Shown piece by piece: positions 1 to 7,544 of a stretch of DNA of 16,883 bases. How positions within the stretch are numbered: position 1 is the first letter of the stretch; every line of letters starts with the position of its first letter. This stretch comes from an uncultured Bacteroidales bacterium (GTDB lineage: Bacteria > Bacteroidota > Bacteroidia > Bacteroidales > Tenuifilaceae). The stretch spans positions 1 through 16,883 of the forward strand of contig CALGIR010000362.1 in the NCBI GenBank assembly GCA_937915475.1, in the 5' to 3' direction. Under the pieces are notes generated by a model. The model saw only the letters and a program-made list of their open reading frames with translations. It was not told the DNA's origin and made no database searches. A program made the translations under genes and the position numbers.

Positions 1-781
1 TTGTACTACCAAAAAAAATTGATGCAGTAGTAGCAAGTAAACCAATTAGTCCAATGCTAATAAATACTACGGCAAGGATAACAACAATTACTTTTGCAAT
101 AACCCCAAATACTCTGCCTATAGCTATTAAAATTTGTCCCACTGTATTGAAAAACTTTTGAAAAAATCCAGAAACATTCCTTTTTTCCATATTCTGCTTC
201 ACTTTATTAAATTCTTCTTTTACATTTTTTTCGAGATTAGAGAAATTAATATTCTCACCTCTCATCTCCATTCGCTGCCTAGTGGTGACGGCTATGGGAA
301 CAGCAATCCACATAACGATGTATACTATTGCCCCTAATCCATTGGCAAAAAGCAATACACCAAAGAGTATTCTAAAAACAATAGAGTCGATATTAAAATA
401 AATACCTAGCCCCGATGCAACTCCTGCAATAATCCCATTTTCACCATCGCGGTATAGCCTGCGCCTTTCGGTGCTTTTAGGTTCTTCACTTTTCTTATCG
501 CTCTGTCCGTTGCTCTCACCCCCATTAACAATCTGCTCTGGTCTTCCCAGTATCTCAATTACACTGCTTACCATATCAATGGTAATGGTTTGCATCCCAC
601 TGAGCAAATCGATAAATAGTTCCGAAGCCCTTGCCTCTATATCGCCAACAATATCCTTTGCTTCAGGAGTATTGCCTAAGTGCATTATTAGGGATTCGAT
701 ATACTCCTCAAGAATGGCATAAGCATCCTCCTCAATATTAAACGCCAAACCACCCAAACTTATTTTAATTGATTTTTTCAT
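1..781 (-). CDS. PspC-domain membrane protein, long form (3' part beyond window)
   Basis: The frame reads leftwards from the ATG at 781 without a stop to the window edge, giving 260 codons. The N-terminal ~85 residues (start MKKSIKISLGG) match the same module in the PspC protein at 1149-1718. A PspC domain follows at about residues 105-165, with a charged RRRLYRD entry, a GVASGLGIYF helix and a long hydrophobic segment ending in WIAVPIA. After it comes RMEMRGENIN, a lysine-rich stretch, and one or two more hydrophobic segments near the cut end. PspC proteins are inner-membrane partners of phage-shock or envelope-stress responses; in Bacteroidota they often sit beside PadR regulators. The start lies 12 bases after the PadR stop, with AAAGG just before the ATG, so it is the third gene of that operon. 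The ending is not visible and the stress role is inferred from family and context. Confidence 0.82.
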   Translation of the reverse strand, partial: MKKSIKISLGGLAFNIEEDAYAILEEYIESLIMHLGNTPEAKDIVGDIEARASELFIDLLSGMQTITIDMVSSVIEILGRPEQIVNGGESNGQSDKKSEEPKSTERRRLYRDGENGIIAGVASGLGIYFNIDSIVFRILFGVLLFANGLGAIVYIVMWIAVPIAVTTRQRMEMRGENINFSNLEKNVKEEFNKVKQNMEKRNVSGFFQKFFNTVGQILIAIGRVFGVIAKVIVVILAVVFISIGLIGLLATTASIFFGST

Positions 782-793
782 ACCTTTTGGCCA

Positions 794-1123
794 TTAAGCG
801 TGATTACGAATTGAATTAACCTTATCAATTAGCTTCTCCCAACCGTTCTCTAACTCCGATAAATAACTTTCCCCTTTGGGGGTAAGGGAGTAATACTTCC
901 GTGGAGGGCCTTGAGGCGATTCCTCCCACCTATAGTTTAGTAACCCAGCATTCTTCTGACGATTTAGCAAAGGGTATAACGTCCCTTCAACAACAATCAT
1001 CTGTGCTTCTTTAAGCTTATTTATTAAATCGGTTGTATAGGCATCTCCACGAGATAGGATTGAAAGGATACACAGTTCGAGTACCCCTTTTCGCATTTGT
1101 GCCTTTGCATTTTCAACATTCAT
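794..1123 (-). CDS. PadR-family transcriptional regulator
   Basis: A 109-residue winged-helix regulator of the short PadR class. The N-terminus (QMRKGVLELCILSIL) is the first helix. A typical PadR recognition region follows, with VEGTLYPLLNRQKNAGLL at about residues 45-62, and the wing contains the family motif GPPRKYYSLTPKG (about 92 onward back to 80). A short dimerisation helix ends the protein. PadR proteins usually repress their own operon and respond to small molecules or envelope conditions. It lies between two PspC genes on the same strand, 25 bases after the first and 12 before the second, so it is probably co-transcribed and controls both. A perfect palindrome at 1739-1752, beside the candidate promoter of the operon, is a plausible operator. 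The family call is firm; the target and signal are inferred. Confidence 0.9.
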   Translation of the reverse strand: MNVENAKAQMRKGVLELCILSILSRGDAYTTDLINKLKEAQMIVVEGTLYPLLNRQKNAGLLNYRWEESPQGPPRKYYSLTPKGESYLSELENGWEKLIDKVNSIRNHA

Positions 1124-1148
1124 AGCATAAAAGTTAAATATGAACTAA

Positions 1149-1718
1149 CTATTTTCTGGTTCCCCCAAACGATTTACCGATGTTCTCGGCATTTACTGGT
1201 TCCCCAGTCATCTCAAGCCTGTCGGCTACAGTTCTTGCTTCGGGTATTACTATCCAAAGGATAATATAAATAAGCACTCCTCCTCCACCTGAAAAAGCAA
1301 GAATTACGAAGAGTATTCGTATTAACAGTGGATCCACATTCCAATAATAGGCCAACCCCGAGCATAAACCACCGATAACGCTATTCTCAGGATCGCGGAA
1401 AAGCCGCTTACGTGTTCTACTATAATTAAACCTCTGGGACGAAAATCCTGGACCATCCTCTTCAAAATCGGAAGGATTACCCATTATCCCAATTACACGC
1501 TCAACCTCAATAATGCTTACAACCATATCGGGTAAGGGTGCTTTTTCCTTAAAGTGCTCAGCAATTCTCACCTCAATGTCGTTCATTATGTCACGCATAT
1601 CACTACTGTGCATAAACTTTTGCTCTAATCTCTTGAGATAACCGTTTAGCCTATGGAAAGCATCTTCCTCTAGGCAAAAAACCATTCCTCCAAGGCTAAC
1701 ATTCACTGTTTTTTTCAT
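1149..1718 (-). CDS. PspC-domain protein, short form
   Basis: A 189-residue protein. Residues 1-85 form a soluble module (MKKTVNVSLGG, then EEDAFHRLNGYLKRLEQKF and DIMNDIEVRIAEHF) shared with the long PspC protein downstream. Residues ~104-162 are the PspC domain: RKRLFRDPENSVIGGLCSGL, one amphipathic and one strongly hydrophobic segment, ending WIVIPEA. The C-terminal tail has ADRLEMTGEPVN, matching RQRMEMRGENIN in the paralogue. It lacks the extra C-terminal membrane segments of the long form. It is the first gene of the minus-strand operon, with PadR following after 25 bases. A likely role is envelope-stress sensing or PspC-type membrane regulation, by family analogy only. No clear Shine-Dalgarno site precedes the ATG; the start is supported by alignment with the paralogue's N-terminus. 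Confidence 0.87.
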   Translation of the reverse strand: MKKTVNVSLGGMVFCLEEDAFHRLNGYLKRLEQKFMHSSDMRDIMNDIEVRIAEHFKEKAPLPDMVVSIIEVERVIGIMGNPSDFEEDGPGFSSQRFNYSRTRKRLFRDPENSVIGGLCSGLAYYWNVDPLLIRILFVILAFSGGGGVLIYIILWIVIPEARTVADRLEMTGEPVNAENIGKSFGGTRK

Positions 1719-1738
1719 AGCTATACCATCGTTTTTAT

Positions 1739-1752
1739 AGTATTATAATACT
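1739..1752. promoter_or_regulatory. 14-bp perfect palindrome, candidate PadR operator
   Basis: AGTATTATAATACT reads identically on both strands. It lies 21 bases before the start of the first PspC gene and just downstream of a candidate -7 element (1754-1761, minus), so it would cover the transcription start. Single AGTAT half-sites recur at 1790-1794 and 1847-1851. PadR regulators bind dyad-symmetric AT-rich sites near their own promoters; binding here is an inference. Confidence 0.45.
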
Positions 1753-1753
1753 G

Positions 1754-1761
1754 CAAATATA
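1754..1761 (-). promoter_or_regulatory. Candidate -7 element of the PspC/PadR operon
   Basis: On the minus strand the sequence is TATATTTG, a full match to the Bacteroidota -7 consensus TAnnTTTG, about 35 bases before the PspC start codon. No convincing TTG -33 element is seen at the usual distance, which would suit a promoter that is weak or needs an activator. Confidence 0.4.
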
Positions 1762-1873
1762 AATTATATTTCAGTACCTTGCGATACATAGTATATATAT
1801 TTTCAACATACACTGCTATTATGATAATATCATGGAACATAAACTCAGTATAATAGAACAATGAGCCATTAAA

Positions 1874-1904
1874 TTGCAGATTAATCTACAATGCTATATC
1901 TTTA
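1874..1904 (+). promoter_or_regulatory. Candidate promoter of the DUF2797-like gene
   Basis: TTG at 1874-1876, a 20-base spacer, and TATCTTTA at 1897-1904 (one mismatch to TAnnTTTG). Transcription would begin only a few bases before the ATG at 1914, implying a very short or absent leader. Confidence 0.35.
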
Positions 1905-1913
1905 AAAATAAAA

Positions 1914-2729
1914 ATGCAGACACTTTTCGAAGGCAACCTGAGCAAAATGCGGTTTAAAAATAATGGGACAGAAACCGCCATTAAGCCAAATTACTATCTG
2001 GCAGGCGATAATTTTGAAGGGGATATAAACAGTGTCATTGGGCATGAAATTGAAATTGATTTTAACGGCATAATTAATTGCATCGCCTGCGGCAAAGAGA
2101 TTAAGAAAACTTATGCACAAGGCTATTGCTATCCATGCTTTATCTCGGTTCCTCAAACCGAGGAGTGCGTTTTAAGACCTGAGCTGTGCCGCGCACAGGA
2201 GGGAATTGCCCGCGATATGGAGTATGCTAAAGAGAACTGCTTGACGAATCAGTATGTTTACCTTGCACTCTCGGGGGGATTAAAGGTAGGTGTTACGCGA
2301 TACACTCAAGTGCCAACACGATGGATTGATCAGGGTGCTGTTAAAGCAATAAAAATTGCTGTTACAGCAAATAGGCATAATGCAGGATTGGTTGAGATTG
2401 CCCTTAAGAATATACTAGCAGATAGAACCAACTGGCGAAAAATGCTTACACAAAATGATGAACCTCTACCGTTATTGGGAGAGAAGCATAAGGCTCTTGA
2501 ATTTCTGAATACCCAATCGCTACAATACAGCATTGCCGACGATACTGAGTACACAATTGATTACCCCGTGGTTGATTTTCCAAAGAAAGTAACCTCAATT
2601 GATTTAGCAAAAAAGCCTAAAGTAAGCGGGAAACTAATCGGCATAAAGGGGCAATACCTAATTTTTGCTGATGGAAATGTAATAAACATCAGAAAGCACG
2701 CCGGATTCTACGTTACAATTCAGCAGTAG
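1914..2729 (+). CDS. DUF2797-like zinc-binding protein
   Basis: A 271-residue soluble protein that I recognise as DUF2797-like; the function is unknown. The N-terminus (TLFEGNLSKMRF) is the usual family opening and supports the chosen start. A zinc-ribbon pattern follows: C56-x2-C59 and C72-x2-C75, with further cysteines at 85 and 92. The central block, residues 114-165, has YVYLAL, KVGVTR, an arginine at 136 (TRWIDQG) and a glutamate at 161 (LVEIALK). That order resembles the strand-strand-Arg-Glu layout of GIY-YIG nuclease folds. The C-terminal ~50 residues look like a small beta domain (VSGKLIGIKGQYLIFADG). The gene stands alone: divergent from the PspC operon and convergent with the sensor gene, whose stop is 20 bases away. 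The family call is fairly safe; the nuclease-fold resemblance is inference. Confidence 0.75.
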   Translation: MQTLFEGNLSKMRFKNNGTETAIKPNYYLAGDNFEGDINSVIGHEIEIDFNGIINCIACGKEIKKTYAQGYCYPCFISVPQTEECVLRPELCRAQEGIARDMEYAKENCLTNQYVYLALSGGLKVGVTRYTQVPTRWIDQGAVKAIKIAVTANRHNAGLVEIALKNILADRTNWRKMLTQNDEPLPLLGEKHKALEFLNTQSLQYSIADDTEYTIDYPVVDFPKKVTSIDLAKKPKVSGKLIGIKGQYLIFADGNVINIRKHAGFYVTIQQ

Positions 2730-2749
2730 CAAAAAATGTTTTGGTGATT

Positions 2750-5032
2750 TTAGGACGATATATCAATGGATATTTTTAATATCTTATAAATCTCCTCATT
2801 GGCATCCTTAACGGGCGTATAGGTTTCAGCAAATGTAAAGTCTTTTCTCCCTATGCGAACGAGGTTGGTCTCCTTCTGTATATTGCCTTTTCGTAAATCC
2901 ATCCAAAACTGCTCATAGTTCAAGCGCTGCTCCTCAGTCATCACAATAATATCAGAATGATGCCTTCCAATGCTTTCCTCCCTGCTTACTCCCAGTAATT
3001 CTAGGTAAGCATCGTTTATGCTAATAATATTGCCCTGAGTATCATACTCCATAACATACGATGAAGCGTTTAGTGCATCGATTAAACCCTGGGTCTCAAA
3101 TGATTTCCGTGCAGCCTCCTCCTGAGTTGCCTGCAACTCCTCCATATTTTGGCGCATCTCCTCTTCCTGAGCAAGCATTTCCTCTGCTTGCTGCTGCGAT
3201 TGCTCTAGCAACTCTGCTGTTTTTTGGTTGACGCTAACCGCCCGCAATGTTGATGCTATATTTTCCCCTAGTTTTTCAACAAATTCTATCTCAAAATCAT
3301 CAAAACTGCGGAATGCTGCAATTTCAATAACACCTAGCACATCCTCTTCAATCATTAAAGGAGTTATGAGAATAGTATTGGGGTTTGCATCGCCTAATCC
3401 TGAGGTAACCTCAATATAATCTTGTGGTATCTCCTTAAGGTAAATGGTATCGCGCTCGGCAGCGCACGTGCCAATCAGTCCCTCTCCAAACTCAAAGCTA
3501 CTCTGTAAATAACGCTTCCTATCGTATGCAAAAGCCGAAGAAAGGTCGTAGGTTACTGGATTATTCTCCTCGTTTTTAACGAATATGCCACCTAAACTAG
3601 CGTTTAGATACCGAACTAAATTCTTAATCAAAACATCGCTAAGTTTTGAAAGATTGTTGTCGTTTTGGCGAAGAATATCCCCAAATTTTGCTAAACCTTC
3701 ATTCACCCAACGCCTCTTATCGTCTTCCTCCTTTCTAATCTCTTCATCCTCTTTTGCCTTTTTGAGACTTGCACGCATTTCCAGTAGCGATTGTCCCAAC
3801 ACATCCTCCTCAATCAGAAGTTTGAGTTCAGCATCGAGTTTACTCCGTCCAATATTTCTTGCAAATTCAGTTTTTGCCAACAAGCTGTCAATTGAGTCGG
3901 TAAGGGCTTGACCCATTTCAGCAATCTCATCCTGTGAGTTAAATTTCGGTCTCATCGATTTATCAATTCTCCCCTCAGATACATCTTTAAGCAAGCTGGT
4001 AATTTGCTTAATGGGCTTTGTTATGTTATTTGCCAGTATAAAGATTATGGTAATCAAAAGAATTATGCCGATTAAGCCAACCAAAATACCAATGTTGTAA
4101 GATTTGTTTGCTTGGCTTAGAATAACCCTCTCGGGCACGGCTACTGCTAGCGCCCAGGGTGTTTGTGTACGACCAACATTAACAGGGAAAAACGTGTAAA
4201 ACCTTTTCTCTCCTGTTCTATCCCTTTCGGTAAAGCTGAAAGATTTACCGCTTTTAACCATCTCCACAACACTATAATTTTTGGAAATGATTGGATACAC
4301 ATCCTGAATATTTTGGGCTAATAAGGCGGTGTCGGGATGTGCAATAATAGTACCCTGAGAGGAAATAAGGAAGGGCTCGACCTCAGCAAATGGTTTTATC
4401 TCATTAATTAGGGTTTGTAATCTGCCTAAAAACAGATCGGCACCAATAAGCCCAATAAATTCCCCTTTGATGTAAAGTGGCGAAACCAGTGAGGTCATTA
4501 GCCCGCTAGTTTGCAAAGCTGAAGCATAGGGATCCAAAATTGACTCTTTACCGGAAAATTTAAGCGAGCTATAAACAGCAGGATTGCCATCAAGGCTTCG
4601 CTTCTCATATTTTGATAGAAGTTTCCCTCCCTCACGATAACATATATGAAGCCAACGGCCATAGGGTTTATCCCAATTGGGATCGAGATACGAAAGTTCC
4701 CAACTATCCCATAAGGCATCAATATGGGGATTTACAATCATAACCTGCTTATACATCCCCATAATTAGCTCGCGCCATTCATCAAAAGGCAGCTGATTGT
4801 GCTCAAGGAAAGCGGTTGAAAGGGTACGCACAATAGCCATATCCTCATTTAGCGATCCCTCAACAACTTTGGCATAGTGACTAGTAACCGACAGGTTAAG
4901 GTCTTTGGCATTGTTATAGTAACCTTTTTTTGTTGAAATGGTAAAGTAGCCAATGGTAAAGGCAAAAAGTATAACAGCAGTACCAATAATGGTGAAGGCA
5001 ATTTTTTGCCTAAGGTTTAACTTGATTTTCAT
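2750..5032 (-). CDS. Membrane sensor protein: dCache, HAMP, GAF, PAS, no output domain
   Basis: A 760-residue protein from the ATG at 5032. The frame is open to an earlier ATG at 5086, which would add 18 residues. I prefer 5032 because MKIKLNLRQKIAF leads directly into the first membrane helix and the earlier ATG lies almost on a possible promoter. Layout: membrane helix ~11-33; periplasmic double-Cache-like domain ~37-310 (LVSPLYIKGEFIGLIGADL and IIAHPDT are typical); second membrane helix ~314-336; HAMP ~337-392 (NNITKPIKQIT); a charged coiled coil; GAF ~447-602; a glutamate/glutamine-rich coiled coil ~604-645 (EEEMRQNMEELQATQEE); PAS/PAC ~650-757, stopping right there. There is no histidine-kinase, chemoreceptor-hairpin, cyclase, phosphatase or DNA-binding domain. 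It is therefore probably an input subunit acting on a partner. The cyclic-nucleotide-domain kinase gene diverges from it. Confidence 0.85.
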   Translation of the reverse strand: MKIKLNLRQKIAFTIIGTAVILFAFTIGYFTISTKKGYYNNAKDLNLSVTSHYAKVVEGSLNEDMAIVRTLSTAFLEHNQLPFDEWRELIMGMYKQVMIVNPHIDALWDSWELSYLDPNWDKPYGRWLHICYREGGKLLSKYEKRSLDGNPAVYSSLKFSGKESILDPYASALQTSGLMTSLVSPLYIKGEFIGLIGADLFLGRLQTLINEIKPFAEVEPFLISSQGTIIAHPDTALLAQNIQDVYPIISKNYSVVEMVKSGKSFSFTERDRTGEKRFYTFFPVNVGRTQTPWALAVAVPERVILSQANKSYNIGILVGLIGIILLITIIFILANNITKPIKQITSLLKDVSEGRIDKSMRPKFNSQDEIAEMGQALTDSIDSLLAKTEFARNIGRSKLDAELKLLIEEDVLGQSLLEMRASLKKAKEDEEIRKEEDDKRRWVNEGLAKFGDILRQNDNNLSKLSDVLIKNLVRYLNASLGGIFVKNEENNPVTYDLSSAFAYDRKRYLQSSFEFGEGLIGTCAAERDTIYLKEIPQDYIEVTSGLGDANPNTILITPLMIEEDVLGVIEIAAFRSFDDFEIEFVEKLGENIASTLRAVSVNQKTAELLEQSQQQAEEMLAQEEEMRQNMEELQATQEEAARKSFETQGLIDALNASSYVMEYDTQGNIISINDAYLELLGVSREESIGRHHSDIIVMTEEQRLNYEQFWMDLRKGNIQKETNLVRIGRKDFTFAETYTPVKDANEEIYKILKISIDISS

Positions 5033-5153
5033 AAAAGAAGTATTACGAACTTTAAGAGCTTTAAATATAACAAAAAAAGAAAGCATCGACCTTGCAAATA
5101 TTAAATTTTGTAGTATTCGCTAACTAATTTGGTGGTTAGTAAACGAAAAGAAC

Positions 5154-5161
5154 TAATTTTG
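5154..5161 (+). promoter_or_regulatory. Candidate -7 element of the cNMP-kinase operon
   Basis: TAATTTTG is a full match to TAnnTTTG, 27 bases before the ATG at 5189. A TTTG at 5128-5131 could be the -33 element, although the 22-base gap is slightly long. The two sites lie in near-identical direct repeats, CTAATTTGGTGG (5124-5135) and CTAATTTTGGTGC (5153-5165). Confidence 0.4.
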
Positions 5162-5188
5162 GTGCTCTAATCAATTATTTGCTATACA

Positions 5189-6403
5189 ATGGACAAACAC
5201 TCAATTTTAGAAATTGAAAGTAGGATAGAAATTTTAAAATCGATTTCAATTTTCAAAAGCTTGGACGAAGTCCTTTTGCACGATATTGCCAATGCACTTA
5301 TAAAAAAAACGCTGGATAAAAACACTATACTATTTAACAAAGGCGATAAGGATTATGCCCTATACATTATTGTTGAAGGAAAAGTAAAGGTTCACGATGG
5401 GGACCATACCTTTGCTGAGTTTGGCAAAGGCCAATACCTTGGCGAATACTCATTGGTTGACTCAACTCCAAGAAGCGCTTCTGTTACTGCACTTGAAAAC
5501 TCATCACTATTGGGTTTAGACCAAAAAATATTTTACAACCTAATAACCTCGCGCAACGAGATATCAATTGCCATGCTTAAAGGGTTAGTGCTTCGCTTGA
5601 GGGATTACAACAAGCTAGAGGCAGAGCTAACCCAAAAAAACATCGAAATAGAGCATCAAAAAAAAGAGTTGGAAAAGCAAAGAGGAGAGCTTGAAGCCTT
5701 AAATGCAACAAAGGATAAGTTCTTTGCAATTATTGCCCACGACCTTAAAAACCCATTTAGTACAGTACTAGGTCTTAGCGAACTACTTGCCCGTGAGTTT
5801 GAAACATTCGATTCGAAGAGCCTAAAAGACTTTATCACCCAGATATATAAATACTCAAACAACACTTTTAACCTACTGGAAAACCTTTTGCAGTGGTCGA
5901 TGCTGCAAACTGGCAGGATACCATTACGCCCAACCGTTATCAACCTTAAACATGTAATTGAAGAAAACCTGGAATTACTTACGGGTAATGCTAAAAACAA
6001 GAATATTGAGATGCAGATTATATCGACCAATGCGTGTTCTGCATATATTGATGCAAATCAGATTACCACTGTTGTTAGAAACCTTATCTCCAACGCTATT
6101 AAGTTTACGCCAAACAATGGAAAAATTAAAGTGCGTGTCGATGAAGATGGTGAATTTTGGAGGGTATCCATAAACGATAACGGGATTGGAATCGATAAAA
6201 AGGATATTAAAAAACTCTTTCTAATAGATTCAAACCCCACAACCATTGGCACATCCCAGGAAAAAGGAACTGGCCTTGGCCTAATACTCTGCAAAGAGTT
6301 TGTTGAGCGAAATGGAGGCCGCATTTGGGTTGAAAGCACACATGGAAAAGGAAGCACATTCTCTTTCACCGTCCCTAAAACTGATGCTATTGAAAAGCAG
6401 TGA
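5189..6403 (+). CDS. Soluble histidine kinase with N-terminal cyclic-nucleotide-binding domain
   Basis: A 404-residue cytoplasmic protein with no membrane segment. Residues ~15-130 are a Crp-type cyclic-nucleotide-binding fold. Its phosphate-binding cassette runs from G85-E86 (LGEYSLV) to P94-R95 (TPRSASV), so the residues that contact the cyclic phosphate appear to be kept. A coiled coil follows at ~140-172. HisKA is at ~175-240 with the phospho-acceptor H184 in FFAIIAHDLKNPF. The ATPase domain has an N box (VVRNLISNAIKFT, N298 and N302), a G1 box (DNGIGI, 330-335) and a G2 box (GTGLGL, 360-365), so it should be active. There is no receiver domain and no response regulator nearby. Its stop lies inside the start of the glycosyltransferase gene, suggesting translational coupling. 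Which nucleotide binds, if any, cannot be read from the sequence. Confidence 0.9.
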   Translation: MDKHSILEIESRIEILKSISIFKSLDEVLLHDIANALIKKTLDKNTILFNKGDKDYALYIIVEGKVKVHDGDHTFAEFGKGQYLGEYSLVDSTPRSASVTALENSSLLGLDQKIFYNLITSRNEISIAMLKGLVLRLRDYNKLEAELTQKNIEIEHQKKELEKQRGELEALNATKDKFFAIIAHDLKNPFSTVLGLSELLAREFETFDSKSLKDFITQIYKYSNNTFNLLENLLQWSMLQTGRIPLRPTVINLKHVIEENLELLTGNAKNKNIEMQIISTNACSAYIDANQITTVVRNLISNAIKFTPNNGKIKVRVDEDGEFWRVSINDNGIGIDKKDIKKLFLIDSNPTTIGTSQEKGTGLGLILCKEFVERNGGRIWVESTHGKGSTFSFTVPKTDAIEKQ

Positions 6404-7544
6404 ACACAAAGCATCCACAAATAAAACCGTTGCCATAATTGGTACCAGAGGCATACCAAACAGCTATGGCGGCTTTGAGTATTTTGCTGAGCATCTTTCT
6501 GTTTCCCTAGTAAATAAAGGTTACCAAGTATTGGTGCTTGAACCTACCAAGGCACTGGTTAAACTGGAAAATTACCAGGGCGTAGTGAGGATACCCATAA
6601 AAGTATCCAAACTTTTTCCACATGCAATCCGCAAAATTATTTATGGGTGTAAATCGCTTAAAAAGGCAAAAAGAATTAATGCTGATGCAATAATTTGCTG
6701 CGGATATACCCCTGCACTGTTTTTCATTTTCTATAGTAAATCCTTCCGTAAAAAAATAATTGTCAACCTTGATGGCATTGAATGGAAAAGGGCAAAATGG
6801 AACTTTGTGGGAAAGCTGTTCCTCAGATTAACCGAGTATCTTTCGGTTAAATGGAGCGGGAAACTGGTTGCAGATAATAAAGGCATTAAAGATTACATAT
6901 TGAAAAAACACGGTGAAGAGACTGAACTAATCGCCTATGGGGTTAATATCCCCACCAAAAAGCCAGAGGTTGGTCCTTTGACCGCAAAAGGACTTACGCC
7001 CAACAATTACGGTTTAACAGTAGCACGCATTGAGCCCGAAAACCAGATTGAGCTCATTATAAAATCATTTATTACGGCAGGTAAAACGCTTGTTATTGTG
7101 GGAGGATTGTGCAATAGATATGCAAAAACACTTCATAACATATATTCAAATTTACCTAATGTTGTATTTTGGGGTGCCGAATACAATAGCGATAACCTTT
7201 TGTCCTTGCGTAGCCATGCCAACCTATACGTTCATGGGCATACCGTTGGTGGCACAAATCCCTCGCTGCTCGAAGCAATGGCGTGTGGATGCAAAATTGC
7301 TGCCCACAATAATATGTTTAACCACCACACTTTGGACAACACAGGACTATTCTTTGATAACGAGAGACAGCTATCTGACCTAATTGAAAATTATTGGAAC
7401 AAAACAGAGAGTTGGGGAACCGATGCTAAACTTCGTGCAGCTGAACAATACTCCTGGGAAGTGGTTACCAACAAGTACATTGGGCTAATTGAGAATGCTA
7501 CAAATAAATTGAATAAAAAACCTAAATCACAATGCCAAAAATAA
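6384..7544 (+). CDS. DUF1972/GT4-like glycosyltransferase
   Basis: A 386-residue glycosyltransferase of the GT-B type. The N-terminal DUF1972 signature is clear: VAIIGTRGIPNSYGGFEYFA, close to the rhamnosyl/galactosyl transferases of exopolysaccharide and O-antigen pathways. The C-terminal donor-binding half has GGTNPSLLEAMACG at about 289-302. The frame is open further upstream (to 6300, inside the kinase), but those residues do not look like this family. I chose the ATG at 6384, 15 codons before the conserved block, which overlaps the kinase stop by 20 bases. It is a cytoplasmic or membrane-peripheral enzyme making a glycosidic bond on a lipid-linked or surface glycan; donor and acceptor are unknown. 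It is unusual in standing alone, with no other sugar genes around it. Its end overlaps the next gene by 13 bases. Confidence 0.86.
   Translation: MLLKSSEHKASTNKTVAIIGTRGIPNSYGGFEYFAEHLSVSLVNKGYQVLVLEPTKALVKLENYQGVVRIPIKVSKLFPHAIRKIIYGCKSLKKAKRINADAIICCGYTPALFFIFYSKSFRKKIIVNLDGIEWKRAKWNFVGKLFLRLTEYLSVKWSGKLVADNKGIKDYILKKHGEETELIAYGVNIPTKKPEVGPLTAKGLTPNNYGLTVARIEPENQIELIIKSFITAGKTLVIVGGLCNRYAKTLHNIYSNLPNVVFWGAEYNSDNLLSLRSHANLYVHGHTVGGTNPSLLEAMACGCKIAAHNNMFNHHTLDNTGLFFDNERQLSDLIENYWNKTESWGTDAKLRAAEQYSWEVVTNKYIGLIENATNKLNKKPKSQCQK

Noticed and set aside
134..722. Plus-strand open frames of 67 and 83 codons
   Set aside because: They run opposite to a clear PspC-domain gene that is open across the whole stretch; their translations have low-complexity, shadow-like composition.
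2750..5032. Methyl-accepting chemotaxis receptor
   Set aside because: The dCache-HAMP layout and glutamate-rich coiled coil are suggestive, but the conserved chemoreceptor hairpin tip is absent and GAF and PAS domains occupy the cytoplasmic part.
5656..6459. Minus-strand open frames opposite the kinase and the glycosyltransferase start
   Set aside because: Antisense to strongly conserved kinase and glycosyltransferase motifs, with no family resemblance of their own.
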